From Streptomyces sp. HUAS MG91 (GTDB taxonomy: Bacteria > Actinomycetota > Actinomycetes > Streptomycetales > Streptomycetaceae), in the NCBI RefSeq assembly GCF_040529335.1, contig NZ_CP159534.1:1240001-1304000 (forward strand): a DNA stretch of 64,000 nt, given 5' to 3'. The notes below the pieces were generated by a model that saw nothing but the letters and a program-made list of their open reading frames with translations, did no database searches and was not told the origin of the DNA. Each line of letters opens with the position of its first letter. The first letter of the stretch is position 1. This document shows, in pieces, positions 9,197 through 16,809 of the stretch. The translations under genes were made by a program, and so were the position numbers.

Positions 9197-10720
9197 GTGC
9201 GTGCATGGACCATACGCGGTGGAAGCCAGGGGGAGCGAGAGGCCATGGCGCTCGACCAGGGCCTCGTCGTCGTCGGCTGGGACGAAGTTGGCGATCTGTC
9301 TGCCTGCAAGTCGATCGACGATGTAGGCACCGTACTGGAGGAGTCGTATCCGGACGCAGCTTCAAGGACGCTGGTGAACTGGAAGCACCAGCTGTGGCGC
9401 TTCCTGACGATGGACATCGGGGACCTCGTCGTCATGCCCCGTAAGTTCCAGCAGATCGTCTCCATAGGCGAACTCACCGGGCCGTACGAATACCGAGCCG
9501 ACCAGCCCGCGGGAAGCCGTCACGTTCGAACCGCGAACTGGCGGGTACGCGCTCTCGACCGCGCCGCGATCAAGGGCGATCTGCGCGACAGCATGGGCTC
9601 CTTCCTCACCATCAGTGAGCTCACCCGCCGCGAAGCCGTCCAACGCGTCACTGCACTCCTCCAGGGAGGCCGCGATCCCGGATTCACCGGCGGCATCGAA
9701 CCTCCGGCCGACCCCGATGCTCTTGAAGCGGACGTGGCGAATGCCGGCACCCGGCAGCTCACCGCGCGCGACCTGATCGCCTTGTGGGGCTGGTCCCGCC
9801 GCACCTCGGGTGTCACCGAGGTGGTCGATCAGGAACTCGCCGCGCGCGACCTGACCGTCGAACCGCACTTCAACTCCGTGCGCCTCGACGACCTCGTCAC
9901 CGTCTCCTCGGCCTCGGACGAGACCGGGACAACGGACGAGAGCTCTGAACTGGATGCCTCGCTCAGTGGTCAGTCGTCCTCCGGTGACCCGTTCAAGAAG
10001 ACGCCCGCCGACCAGGACCTCGGCTGGCGGATCGGCACACTGCCCTTCGCCCGCGACGTCACCACGATCCCCATCGACGGTGAACTCGGCCTCGCGTACT
10101 CCCACATGGTCGAGTCCGACTTCTCGCAGCTTCCCGTCGTGGACCGCAACGGCCGGACCCAAGGCGTTGTCACCTGGCAGTCCATAGCCCGGGCCAAACT
10201 GACCGGCAGGGGCAACACTGTTGCCGAGGTCACCGACCGCAACGCCCCGACCGCCCGTGAAACGGAGGAACTCTTCTCCCGCATCCAGGACCTGCGCCGA
10301 CATGGCTTTCTGGTCATCGTCGACGGAGATCACCTCGTCACCGGCGTACTCACCGCCTCTGACATCGCCGACCAGCTCAAGCTCCGCATCGAGCCATTCA
10401 CCCTCCTGGAGGAGGTGGAACTCCGCCTGCGCCGCACACTCAACCGCTTCAAGCAGGACGACCTCCCCGCCCGCACGCAGAACCTTCTGCAGAAGAAGGG
10501 ACGGATCACGCTGGGCGAGTACCGGTACGTCCTACAGGAACCGGCCCTGTGGAGCCACCTCAACTGGCCCTTCGACCAACAGAGTTTTCTGGAGCGTCTC
10601 GACGTCGTGAAGAAGTTCCGGGACAGCGTCGCCCACTGGGACGTCGACGCCCCGGAGGCCGAACGCGAAGCAGTCGAGGCCACCCGGCAGCTCCTTCGAC
10701 TGCTTCAGCTTGTGGCCTGA
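9197..10720 (+). CDS. PUA/EVE-like - CBS pair - HEPN protein, third gene of putative defence module
   Basis: The protein has 507 residues. I chose GTG 9197 because GAGAGGAC lies about 10 nt upstream and the product then begins VRAWTIRGGSQGERE, the usual opening of this domain in Mrr-type restriction proteins; the frame itself is open further upstream. Residues 1 to ~145 (GLVVVGWDEVGDL, LWRF, GDLVVMPRK, GPYEYR) look like a PUA/EVE-superfamily module that may read modified bases. A short helical domain (ARDLIALWGW, LTVEPHF) follows. Residues ~279-397 form two CBS repeats (SQLPVVDRNGRTQGVVTW and LVIVDGDHLVTGVLTASD), which usually bind adenine nucleotides. The C-terminal ~105 residues are helical and contain R475-DSVA-H480, an Rx4H motif typical of HEPN RNases. 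It lies 92 bp after the UvrD gene. It could be a nucleotide-gated RNase effector; this is inference. Confidence 0.8.
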   Translation: MRAWTIRGGSQGEREAMALDQGLVVVGWDEVGDLSACKSIDDVGTVLEESYPDAASRTLVNWKHQLWRFLTMDIGDLVVMPRKFQQIVSIGELTGPYEYRADQPAGSRHVRTANWRVRALDRAAIKGDLRDSMGSFLTISELTRREAVQRVTALLQGGRDPGFTGGIEPPADPDALEADVANAGTRQLTARDLIALWGWSRRTSGVTEVVDQELAARDLTVEPHFNSVRLDDLVTVSSASDETGTTDESSELDASLSGQSSSGDPFKKTPADQDLGWRIGTLPFARDVTTIPIDGELGLAYSHMVESDFSQLPVVDRNGRTQGVVTWQSIARAKLTGRGNTVAEVTDRNAPTARETEELFSRIQDLRRHGFLVIVDGDHLVTGVLTASDIADQLKLRIEPFTLLEEVELRLRRTLNRFKQDDLPARTQNLLQKKGRITLGEYRYVLQEPALWSHLNWPFDQQSFLERLDVVKKFRDSVAHWDVDAPEAEREAVEATRQLLRLLQLVA

Positions 10721-10817
10721 CCATCGGCTGTGGGGAGTGAGATGCGAGGCATCGGGCGGACAGTCGCCGCTGTACATGCACCGCGGAATCAGCGCCACAA
10801 CCACACATGCGATCAGG

Positions 10818-11283
10818 TCACTTCGTCGGAAGCCGCATGCCTCCGCCGACGCGGATGGCCTCCGCGTCGAGACAGCTGTTGGTCACGCGTTCCATGACCA
10901 TGCTGGCGATCTCGTCGGAGCTACCGAGCCGCTTGGGGAACAGGACGCTCCTCCCCAGGTACGCATTGAACTCCTCGGCCCCCTCGCCGTCTCCGTAGAT
11001 CGGGATGTCGATGAGCGTCGGCGCGACCGTGTTGAGCCAGGTGCCAAAGACCGACAGGTCGCAGGCACCAGGCAGCGTCGTGGCGGCGACGCCGCCCTTG
11101 GACGCCGCGTACGCCGCCTGGCCGGTCTGGCCGTCGAAGGCCACGAGCTGGCGAGGCTCCCGATGGCGCCGCGCGGTCCGTCCCCGTCCGGTTCATTGCG
11201 CGAGATGCCGGAGGCCGCCTGGCGGACCACGTCATGGGTGCCGATCAGATTGACCTGGACCATCTTGGTGAACTCGTCTAGGT
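10818..11283 (-). pseudogene. Decayed SDR (type II 3-hydroxyacyl-CoA dehydrogenase-like)
   Basis: Two minus-strand frames together give the C-terminal half of an SDR. One frame (from about 11280) reads EFTKMVQVNLIGTHDVVRQA and then a RNEPDGDGPRG stretch. After a frameshift near 11140 the second frame reads AFDGQTGQAAYAASKGG (the YxxxK active site), VNTVAPTLIDIP and IRVGGGMRLPTK. These are hallmarks of the HSD10/type II 3-hydroxyacyl-CoA dehydrogenase group. The Rossmann N-terminus (TGxxxGxG) is missing and there is an in-frame stop just upstream of EFTKM. It lies between the defence-like genes and the tuf duplication, as expected of DNA rearranged at an island edge. Confidence 0.75.
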
Positions 11284-11390
11284 CCTGGGCAGACTCAGCT
11301 CTTCCCTAACCCCACATGCGGGTCCAGGCCTCAACTGCCGTATCGGGTGCGGAAAACCATTCGACGCACGCGGCGGCGTCGGCGATGATC

Positions 11391-12275
11391 TGCTGCATGT
11401 TCCGGCACGCCTTCCTCGCAGCTCCGTCCGCAGTCGCGGACGCTGCTCAGGCTGCCCTCGTCCTCGCGGCAACGCTCGCAGCAGCAGCCGCTGACGGCGC
11501 GCGACGCTGACCCTCTCCGGACATTCCGGCGGACCCCGCAGGGGGAGGGTCGGTCCGGCTCAGGGGTCCCCGCCTCCCACAGGAGGCCACCACTTTTTCC
11601 GAAGTTCCGGAAGGGACCACTCAGCCATGCCCAAGACGGCATACGTGCGCACCAAGCCGCACCTGAACATCGGCACCATGGGCCACGTCGACCACGGCAA
11701 GACCACCCTGACCGCCGCCATCACCAAGGTCCTCGCCGAGCGTGGCGGGGGCACGTTCGTCCCGTTCGACCGCATCGACAAGGCGCCCGAGGAGGCGCTG
11801 CGCGGCATCACCATCAACATCGCGCACGTCGAGTACGAGACCGACACCCGCCACTACGCGCACGTGGACATGCCGGGCCACGCCGACTACGTGAAGAACA
11901 TGGTCACCGGCGCCGCCCAGCTCGACGGGGCGATCCTCGTCGTCTCCGCGCTCGACGGGATCATGCCGCAGACCGCCGAGCACGTGCTGCTCGCCCGGCA
12001 GGTCGGCGTGGACCACATCGTCGTGGCGATCAACAAGGCGGACGCCGGTGACGAGGAGCTCACCGACCTCGTCGAGCTGGAGGTCCGCGAACTGCTGTCC
12101 GCGCACGGCTACGGGGGAGACTCCGTACCGGTGGTGCGGGTGTCCGGACTGAAGGCCCTCGACGGTGACCCGCGCTGGACGGCGTCGATCGAGGCGCTGC
12201 TCGACGCTGTGGACACGTACGTGCCCATGCCGGAGCGGTACGTCGACGCGCCGTTCCTGCTGTCGGTGGAGAACG
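11391..12275 (+). repeat. Left arm of ~885-bp inverted duplication (tuf3 promoter and 5' two thirds)
   Basis: This segment is the reverse complement of 13087-13971; paired positions sum to 25,362. By eye I find only about three substitutions (near 11911, at 12090 and at 12268). The outer end falls at a TGTTCCGG boundary and homology continues outward in a diverged form. The inner end falls inside the tuf coding sequence at codon ~217. The arm includes the whole tuf leader with its RBS. Confidence 0.93.
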
Positions 12276-12799
12276 CCCTCACGATCACGGGTCGCGGCAC
12301 TGTTGTCACCGGCGCCGTGGAGCGCGGCACCATCGAGGTCGGCGACCGCGTCGAGGTCCTGGGCGCGGAGATCGAGACGGTGGTGACCGGTCTGGAGACC
12401 TTCGGGAAGCCGATGGACAGCGCCCAGGCCGGCGACAACGTAGCGCTGCTACTGCGCGGGGTCCCGCGCGATGCAGTCCGCCGCGGGTACGTCGTCGCCG
12501 CGCCTGGCAGCGTTACGTCCGCGCGGCGGTTCAGCGCGCACGTGTATGTCCTGTCGGCCAAGGAGGGTGGCCGGACGACTCCGATCGGATCCGGCTACCG
12601 ACCGCAGTTCTACATCCGCACCGCGGACGTGGTCGGCGACATCGACCTCGGTGAGCTCGCCGTCGCCCGGCCCGGCGACACCGTCACCATGACGGTGGAG
12701 CTCGGCCGAGATGTGCCCCTGCAGCCGGGCCTCGGCTTCGCGATCCGCGAAGGCGGGCGCACCGTCGGCGCCGGCACGGTGACCGAGGTCATCGGTTAG
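11627..12799 (+). CDS. tuf3: Elongation factor Tu, EF-Tu3 type
   Basis: The product is a complete 390-residue EF-Tu that delivers aminoacyl-tRNA to the ribosome as a GTPase. P-loop GHVDHGKT is at residues 19-26, switch [15 protein letters not shown] at 59-72, G3 is DMPGH (81-85) where housekeeping EF-Tu has DCPGH, G4 is NKAD (136-139), and domains 2 and 3 are intact through [13 protein letters not shown] near the C-terminus. GGAAGGGA precedes the ATG. The divergent residues and single-gene setting, without rpsLG/fus, mark it as the inessential tuf3 class; S. coelicolor tuf3 is reported to be under positive stringent control. His160 replaces the Tyr whose substitution gives kirromycin resistance in E. 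coli, while the equivalents of Gln124 and Ala375 are conserved. The first two thirds are duplicated in inverted orientation downstream. Confidence 0.96.
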   Translation: MPKTAYVRTKPHLNIGTMGHVDHGKTTLTAAITKVLAERGGGTFVPFDRIDKAPEEALRGITINIAHVEYETDTRHYAHVDMPGHADYVKNMVTGAAQLDGAILVVSALDGIMPQTAEHVLLARQVGVDHIVVAINKADAGDEELTDLVELEVRELLSAHGYGGDSVPVVRVSGLKALDGDPRWTASIEALLDAVDTYVPMPERYVDAPFLLSVENALTITGRGTVVTGAVERGTIEVGDRVEVLGAEIETVVTGLETFGKPMDSAQAGDNVALLLRGVPRDAVRRGYVVAAPGSVTSARRFSAHVYVLSAKEGGRTTPIGSGYRPQFYIRTADVVGDIDLGELAVARPGDTVTMTVELGRDVPLQPGLGFAIREGGRTVGAGTVTEVIG

Positions 12800-12812
12800 G
12801 CACAGGTACATC

Positions 12813-12854
12813 TGCTCGGTCCGCGTAACGCTTCGCCCGTACGCGGACCGAGCA
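12813..12854 (+). terminator. Strong hairpin terminator of tuf3
   Basis: A perfect 15-bp inverted repeat (TGCTCGGTCCGCGTA and its complement) with a 12-nt loop begins 13 bp after the tuf3 stop. There is no U-tract, as is common in Streptomyces. Confidence 0.85.
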
Positions 12855-12934
12855 CCTCCGCAACGTGCCACAGCACAAGCCGACGGCCCTTGGACAACGC
12901 GAAAGGCCCACCCCGGAGGGGCAGGCCTTGAGCG

Positions 12935-13735
12935 TCAAGGTCGGGCGGATACACGGATGCTGGGGGCCGCCCGATGTACGACACCGCACATCCGCGAGCG
13001 GCGCGTCATCGGGGCCCACCGTGCGCTCCCGGGCTGGATCTGAAACGCAAATGCACCTGAACGCACTGCCCCGCTGATGGTCATGACGTTCTCGACCGAC
13101 AGCAGGAACGGCGCGTCGACGTACCGCTCCGGCATGGGCACGTACGTGTCCACAGCGTCGAGCAGCGCCTCGATCGACGCCGTCCACCGCGGGTCACCGT
13201 CGAGGGCCTTCAGTCCGGACACCCGCACCACCGGTACGGAGTCTCCCCCGTAGCCGTGCGCGGACAGCAGCTCGCGGACCTCCAGCTCGACGAGGTCGGT
13301 GAGCTCCTCGTCACCGGCGTCCGCCTTGTTGATCGCCACGACGATGTGGTCCACGCCGACCTGCCGGGCGAGCAGCACGTGCTCGGCGGTCTGCGGCATG
13401 ATCCCGTCGAGCGCGGAGACGACGAGGATCGCCCCGTCGAGCTGGGCGGCTCCGGTGACCATGTTCTTCACGTAGTCGGCGTGGCCCGGCATGTCCACGT
13501 GCGCGTAGTGGCGGGTGTCGGTCTCGTACTCGACGTGCGCGATGTTGATGGTGATGCCGCGCAGCGCCTCCTCGGGCGCCTTGTCGATGCGGTCGAACGG
13601 GACGAACGTGCCCCCGCCACGCTCGGCGAGGACCTTGGTGATGGCGGCGGTCAGGGTGGTCTTGCCGTGGTCGACGTGGCCCATGGTGCCGATGTTCAGG
13701 TGCGGCTTGGTGCGCACGTATGCCGTCTTGGGCAT
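12935..13735 (-). pseudogene. 3'-truncated duplicate of tuf3
   Basis: The same ATG, leader and first ~216 residues as the intact EF-Tu3 are read on the minus strand (13087-13735); the proteins are identical over that stretch. After [10 protein letters not shown] the frame runs into unrelated residues and stops at 12935. The product would have the GTPase domain and only the start of domain 2, with no domain 3, so it cannot be a working EF-Tu. The promoter and RBS are retained, so a 266-residue fragment could still be made. It could also donate sequence to the intact copy by gene conversion. It is convergent with tuf3. Confidence 0.9.
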
Positions 13736-13971
13736 GGCTGAGTGGTCCCTTCCGGAACTTCGGAAAAAGTGGTGGCCTCCTGTGGGAGGCGGGGACCCCT
13801 GAGCCGGACCGACCCTCCCCCTGCGGGGTCCGCCGGAATGTCCGGAGAGGGTCAGCGTCGCGCGCCGTCAGCGGCTGCTGCTGCGAGCGTTGCCGCGAGG
13901 ACGAGGGCAGCCTGAGCAGCGTCCGCGACTGCGGACGGAGCTGCGAGGAAGGCGTGCCGGAACATGAAGCA
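13087..13971 (-). repeat. Right arm of ~885-bp inverted duplication
   Basis: This is the partner of 11391-12275. Beyond 13971 the flank stays recognisably related to the left flank: on the outward strand both read a short peptide (MKQMMSDVSPHVERFSA here, MQQIIADAAACVEWFSA on the left). The true duplication is therefore longer and older than the near-identical core. The stretch to the next gene at 14040 holds nothing else I recognise. Confidence 0.93.
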
Positions 13972-14039
13972 GATGATGTCCGACGTGTCGCCGCACGTCG
14001 AACGATTTTCCGCGCGGGGCGGGGAAGTCACTCAGCCGG

Positions 14040-14747
14040 TCACGGTCCTACGTTCTTCAGCGCTTCCCGCACCGACAGCGGCGCGAGCCGGTCCCGGTGG
14101 GCGGCGACGAAGGCCCGTACGGCGTCCGGGTCGGTCTTGGCGTACTCGCGCAGCGCCCAGCCGATCGCCTTGCGGATGAAGAAGTCCGGGTGCCCGGCCT
14201 GGCGGAGGCAGTAGGTGAACAGCCGCTCCGTGTCCGTCGCTTCCTTGAAGCGGAGCTGGTGGAGCAGGGCGGTCCTGGCCACCCACAGGTCGTCGTCCTC
14301 GATCCACGTGTCCATCGCGGCCGTCAGCTTCGGGTCGGCGGCGACGAGGCCGCCCACCACATGGGCGGCGAGATGGTCGACGGTGTCCCACCAGGGGACG
14401 GTGGTGATCAGTTGCCGGGCGACCGGGAGGAAGCCGGACGACAGCAGGCGGCCGTGGCGGCGCAGGCAGTCGACGGCGAAGTACGCGTACTCGCGCTCGG
14501 GCAGTGCCCAGCAGCGCAGCGCGAGAGCGGTGAGGGCGGTCTCGTCGGGGCGCGGGGTGCCCTGGAGGACGGTGCGGGACAGCTCCCGCCGCTCGGGTGA
14601 GGGCAGCCCGAGGAAAGGGGCGACGTCCTTCATGTAGGCCCGCATCCGCGCGGCCCGCTCGGGGTCGGCGGCGGCCGGGTAGACGGTGGTCAGCCGGTCG
14701 AGGACGGTGTCGGCCCAGGCGCTGGGCGGCGGCGGAGTGACGGACAC
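14040..14747 (-). CDS. DNA alkylation repair protein, AlkD-like HEAT-repeat family
   Basis: The 235-residue product matches the AlkD-type fold in layout: successive two-helix repeats such as RRELSRTVLQG, WALPEREYAYFAVDCLRRH, WWDTVDHLAAHVVGGLV, LWVARTALLHQL, DFFIRKAIGWALREYAKTDP and a closing VREALKN. The FIRKAIGWALREY block is the family signature. These proteins flip-free excise N3/N7-alkyl purines, although family members differ in activity. The GTG at 14747 was chosen because GAGGAAG lies just upstream; the open frame extends ~50 codons further without a supported start. Divergent from the TVP38 gene over a ~107-bp promoter region. Confidence 0.9.
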   Translation of the reverse strand: MSVTPPPPSAWADTVLDRLTTVYPAAADPERAARMRAYMKDVAPFLGLPSPERRELSRTVLQGTPRPDETALTALALRCWALPEREYAYFAVDCLRRHGRLLSSGFLPVARQLITTVPWWDTVDHLAAHVVGGLVAADPKLTAAMDTWIEDDDLWVARTALLHQLRFKEATDTERLFTYCLRQAGHPDFFIRKAIGWALREYAKTDPDAVRAFVAAHRDRLAPLSVREALKNVGP

Positions 14748-14842
14748 GTTCTTCCTCGCCCTTCCCTGCGGGAGACTTCCCCGCGGAGTTACTTGTAGGA
14801 GAAGTGAGACACAACCTACGGCGATCTTATGTATGCGTCGGC

Positions 14843-14848
14843 TAGTCT
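14843..14848 (+). promoter_or_regulatory. -10 box for a probable leaderless transcript
   Basis: TAGTCT ends 6 nt before the ATG at 14855 and there is no Shine-Dalgarno between them. In Streptomyces this spacing usually means transcription starts at the ATG itself. Confidence 0.5.
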
Positions 14849-14854
14849 CCCCGG

Positions 14855-15568
14855 ATGCTCGACACCGTCCCCGCCCGTCCCGCCGGGCTCGCAGCACGCT
14901 TCACCAGGGTGCTGTTCTCCCCCTGGTCACGGCTGTCGCTCCTGATGGTGCTGCTGGCCGCGGCCGCCGCGTGCGTCCTGCTCTTCGAACCGCAGCGGCT
15001 CCTCCAGGACGGCTGGCCGCGCCAGTTGACCGGAGCGTTCGCGGTCGTGGCCTTCACCGTGGCGTACGGCCTGTGCACGGTGGCGTTCGTGCCGAGACCC
15101 CTGCTCAATCTGGCCGCGGGCGCGCTGTTCGGCTCCCAGCTCGGCCTGGTCGGGGCGCTCGGCGGGACGGTCGTCGGCGCCGGTGTCTCCTTCGGCCTGG
15201 GCCGGGTCCTCGGCCAGGACGCGCTGCGCCCGCTGCTGCGGGGCCGCTGGCTGAAGGCCGCGGACGGCCAGCTGAGCCGGCACGGCTTCCGCTCGATGCT
15301 GGCGGCCCGGCTCTTCCCCGGGGTGCCGTTCTGGGCGGCGAACTACTGCGCGTCGGTGTCCCGGATGCGCTGGGCCCCGTTCCTCCTGGCCACCGCGCTC
15401 GGCTCGATCCCGAACACGGCGGCCTACGTGGTGGCGGGCGCCCGCGCCTCCGCTCCCACCTCCCCGGCGTTCCTGATCGCGATGGGGTTCATCGCGGTGA
15501 CCGGCCTCGCGGGAGCCCTGGTGGCCTGGTTCAAGCGGCACAAGTGGAGTCCTCCGCGCGAGCACTGA
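14855..15568 (+). CDS. TVP38/TMEM64 (DedA-superfamily) membrane protein
   Basis: The 237-residue product is an integral membrane protein with five or six hydrophobic segments. The core shows the VTT-domain pattern: FVPRPLLNLAAGALFG, then a Gly-rich GGTVVGAGVSFGLGR, then the amphipathic FRSMLAARLFPGVPFWAANY re-entrant region and LGSIPNTAAYVVAGA. The family is linked to lipid scrambling or transport, but no precise substrate can be read here. It begins at an ATG with no RBS, probably leaderless. Its 3' end overlaps the convergent MFS gene by 38 bp. Confidence 0.9.
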   Translation: MLDTVPARPAGLAARFTRVLFSPWSRLSLLMVLLAAAAACVLLFEPQRLLQDGWPRQLTGAFAVVAFTVAYGLCTVAFVPRPLLNLAAGALFGSQLGLVGALGGTVVGAGVSFGLGRVLGQDALRPLLRGRWLKAADGQLSRHGFRSMLAARLFPGVPFWAANYCASVSRMRWAPFLLATALGSIPNTAAYVVAGARASAPTSPAFLIAMGFIAVTGLAGALVAWFKRHKWSPPREH

Positions 15569-16733
15569 CCGGGGCGCGCAGCCCGGGGCCGAGCACCAGC
15601 GTCACCGCCACCGACAGCACCGCGAGCACCACCATCGCCGCGGCCGGGGAGGTGAGCTGCGCGAGCCCGCCCGCCGTCAGGGCCCCCACCCCCTGCATCG
15701 TCAACATCCCGGCCGTGTGCAACCCCAGGGCGTGCCCGCCGAGTTCGTCCGGGGTGAGTGCCACCAGGCGTTCCTGGAGGAGCAGGCCCGCGGAGAAGCC
15801 GACGGAGGCGACGGCCACCGCGGCCAGCGCCACGGGCAGCGACGGGCGCGCCCCGAACACCAGATAGGGGACGGCGAGCAGCAGCCGGAGCGGCGCGCCG
15901 AGGCGGCCCCGCAGGCGCGCGGGCAGGAAGCGGCCCGTGAGGAAGTCGCCGGCGAGCATGCCGAGCGCGGCGCTCGCGAGGAGCAGGCCGGCGTGCGCGG
16001 AGTCGTACGGGACGAAGAGGGCCTCGCAGCCGACGATCAGGCCGTTGGGCACCCAGAGCGCCAGGTACACATATCGGCGCGGGACCGAGGACCAGAGGAG
16101 GGCGTTGCCGCGCACCGTCTCGCGGAGGGAGGGGCGGCCCGCGGACCGCGCAGGGCGTGCGCTCAGTCCGGTGCGGGCGACCGCCGCCGACAGGACGTAC
16201 AGACCGGCGGCGATCAGCAGCGTGCCGCGCGCGGACAGCGCCGGCACCAGGACGCCGCCGAGCGCGTAGCCGGTGATCTGGCAGATCCCCGAACTCATGT
16301 TGAGGACGGAACGGCCCAGCAGATAACCGCCCTTGTCTGTGCTGTCGGCGAGCTCGGTGAGCAGGCCGTAGCGAACGCCACCACCGAGCGCCGCCGGAAC
16401 ACCCTGGAGGACGACGAGCGTGAGCGCGGCGGCGGTGGGCAGGCCCGGCACGGTCTGGAGCAGGGTGGCCAGGCCGAGGAGGAGACAGAGCCCGGTGAGG
16501 ACCGCGCGCGGCGGCAGCCGGTCCGCCGCCGACAGCAGGGTGAGCGCGCCGACGACCTGGGCGAGCGCGGGTCCGAACATGGCGAGCGCGGAGAGCAGCG
16601 GTGAGCCCGTCGAGGCGTAGACGAGCGAGCCGAGGGCGAGCCCGCCGACGGTCTGGGCGGCGGTCTGGAGCGAGCAGGCGGCGAAGAGCGGCGTGAACTC
16701 GGGGGCGGCGAACAGGTCACGGTAGGTACGCAT
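15531..16733 (-). CDS. MFS transporter (efflux-type)
   Basis: The product has 400 residues and about twelve hydrophobic helices, with the MFS loop signature reduced to LSAADRLPPRAVLTG after helix 2 and GDFLTGRFLPARLRGR after helix 8. The layout suits a small-molecule exporter, but the substrate cannot be told. It is divergent from an ArsR-type regulator with a shared 76-bp region carrying a near-perfect palindrome, so the regulator probably controls it. It ends in 38 bp of overlap with the convergent TVP38-type gene. Confidence 0.9.
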   Translation of the reverse strand: MRTYRDLFAAPEFTPLFAACSLQTAAQTVGGLALGSLVYASTGSPLLSALAMFGPALAQVVGALTLLSAADRLPPRAVLTGLCLLLGLATLLQTVPGLPTAAALTLVVLQGVPAALGGGVRYGLLTELADSTDKGGYLLGRSVLNMSSGICQITGYALGGVLVPALSARGTLLIAAGLYVLSAAVARTGLSARPARSAGRPSLRETVRGNALLWSSVPRRYVYLALWVPNGLIVGCEALFVPYDSAHAGLLLASAALGMLAGDFLTGRFLPARLRGRLGAPLRLLLAVPYLVFGARPSLPVALAAVAVASVGFSAGLLLQERLVALTPDELGGHALGLHTAGMLTMQGVGALTAGGLAQLTSPAAAMVVLAVLSVAVTLVLGPGLRAPVSARAEDSTCAA

Positions 16734-16771
16734 GCACGGAGGCTGCGGGGACGCGGCCCCCGGGCGTTAAT

Positions 16772-16791
16772 GTTTCGCGGTACGGCGAAAC
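16772..16791. promoter_or_regulatory. Palindromic operator between MFS and ArsR-type genes
   Basis: GTTTCGC and GCGAAAC form 7-bp perfect arms around a 6-nt centre containing GTAC, in the 76-bp divergent promoter region. It is the natural candidate site for the adjacent winged-helix regulator. Confidence 0.6.
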
Positions 16792-16809
16792 GAGCGGGGC
16801 GGGGCGGGC

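Noticed and set aside
7626..9365. Minus-strand open frame of 579 codons opposite the UvrD gene
   Set aside because: No recognisable motif and opposite a clearly coding SF1 helicase.
12870..12990. Possible tRNA or attachment site between the tuf copies
   Set aside because: I found GC-rich inverted pieces (AAGGCC..GGCCTT) but no T-loop GGTTCGA or cloverleaf, and no matching repeat elsewhere in the window.
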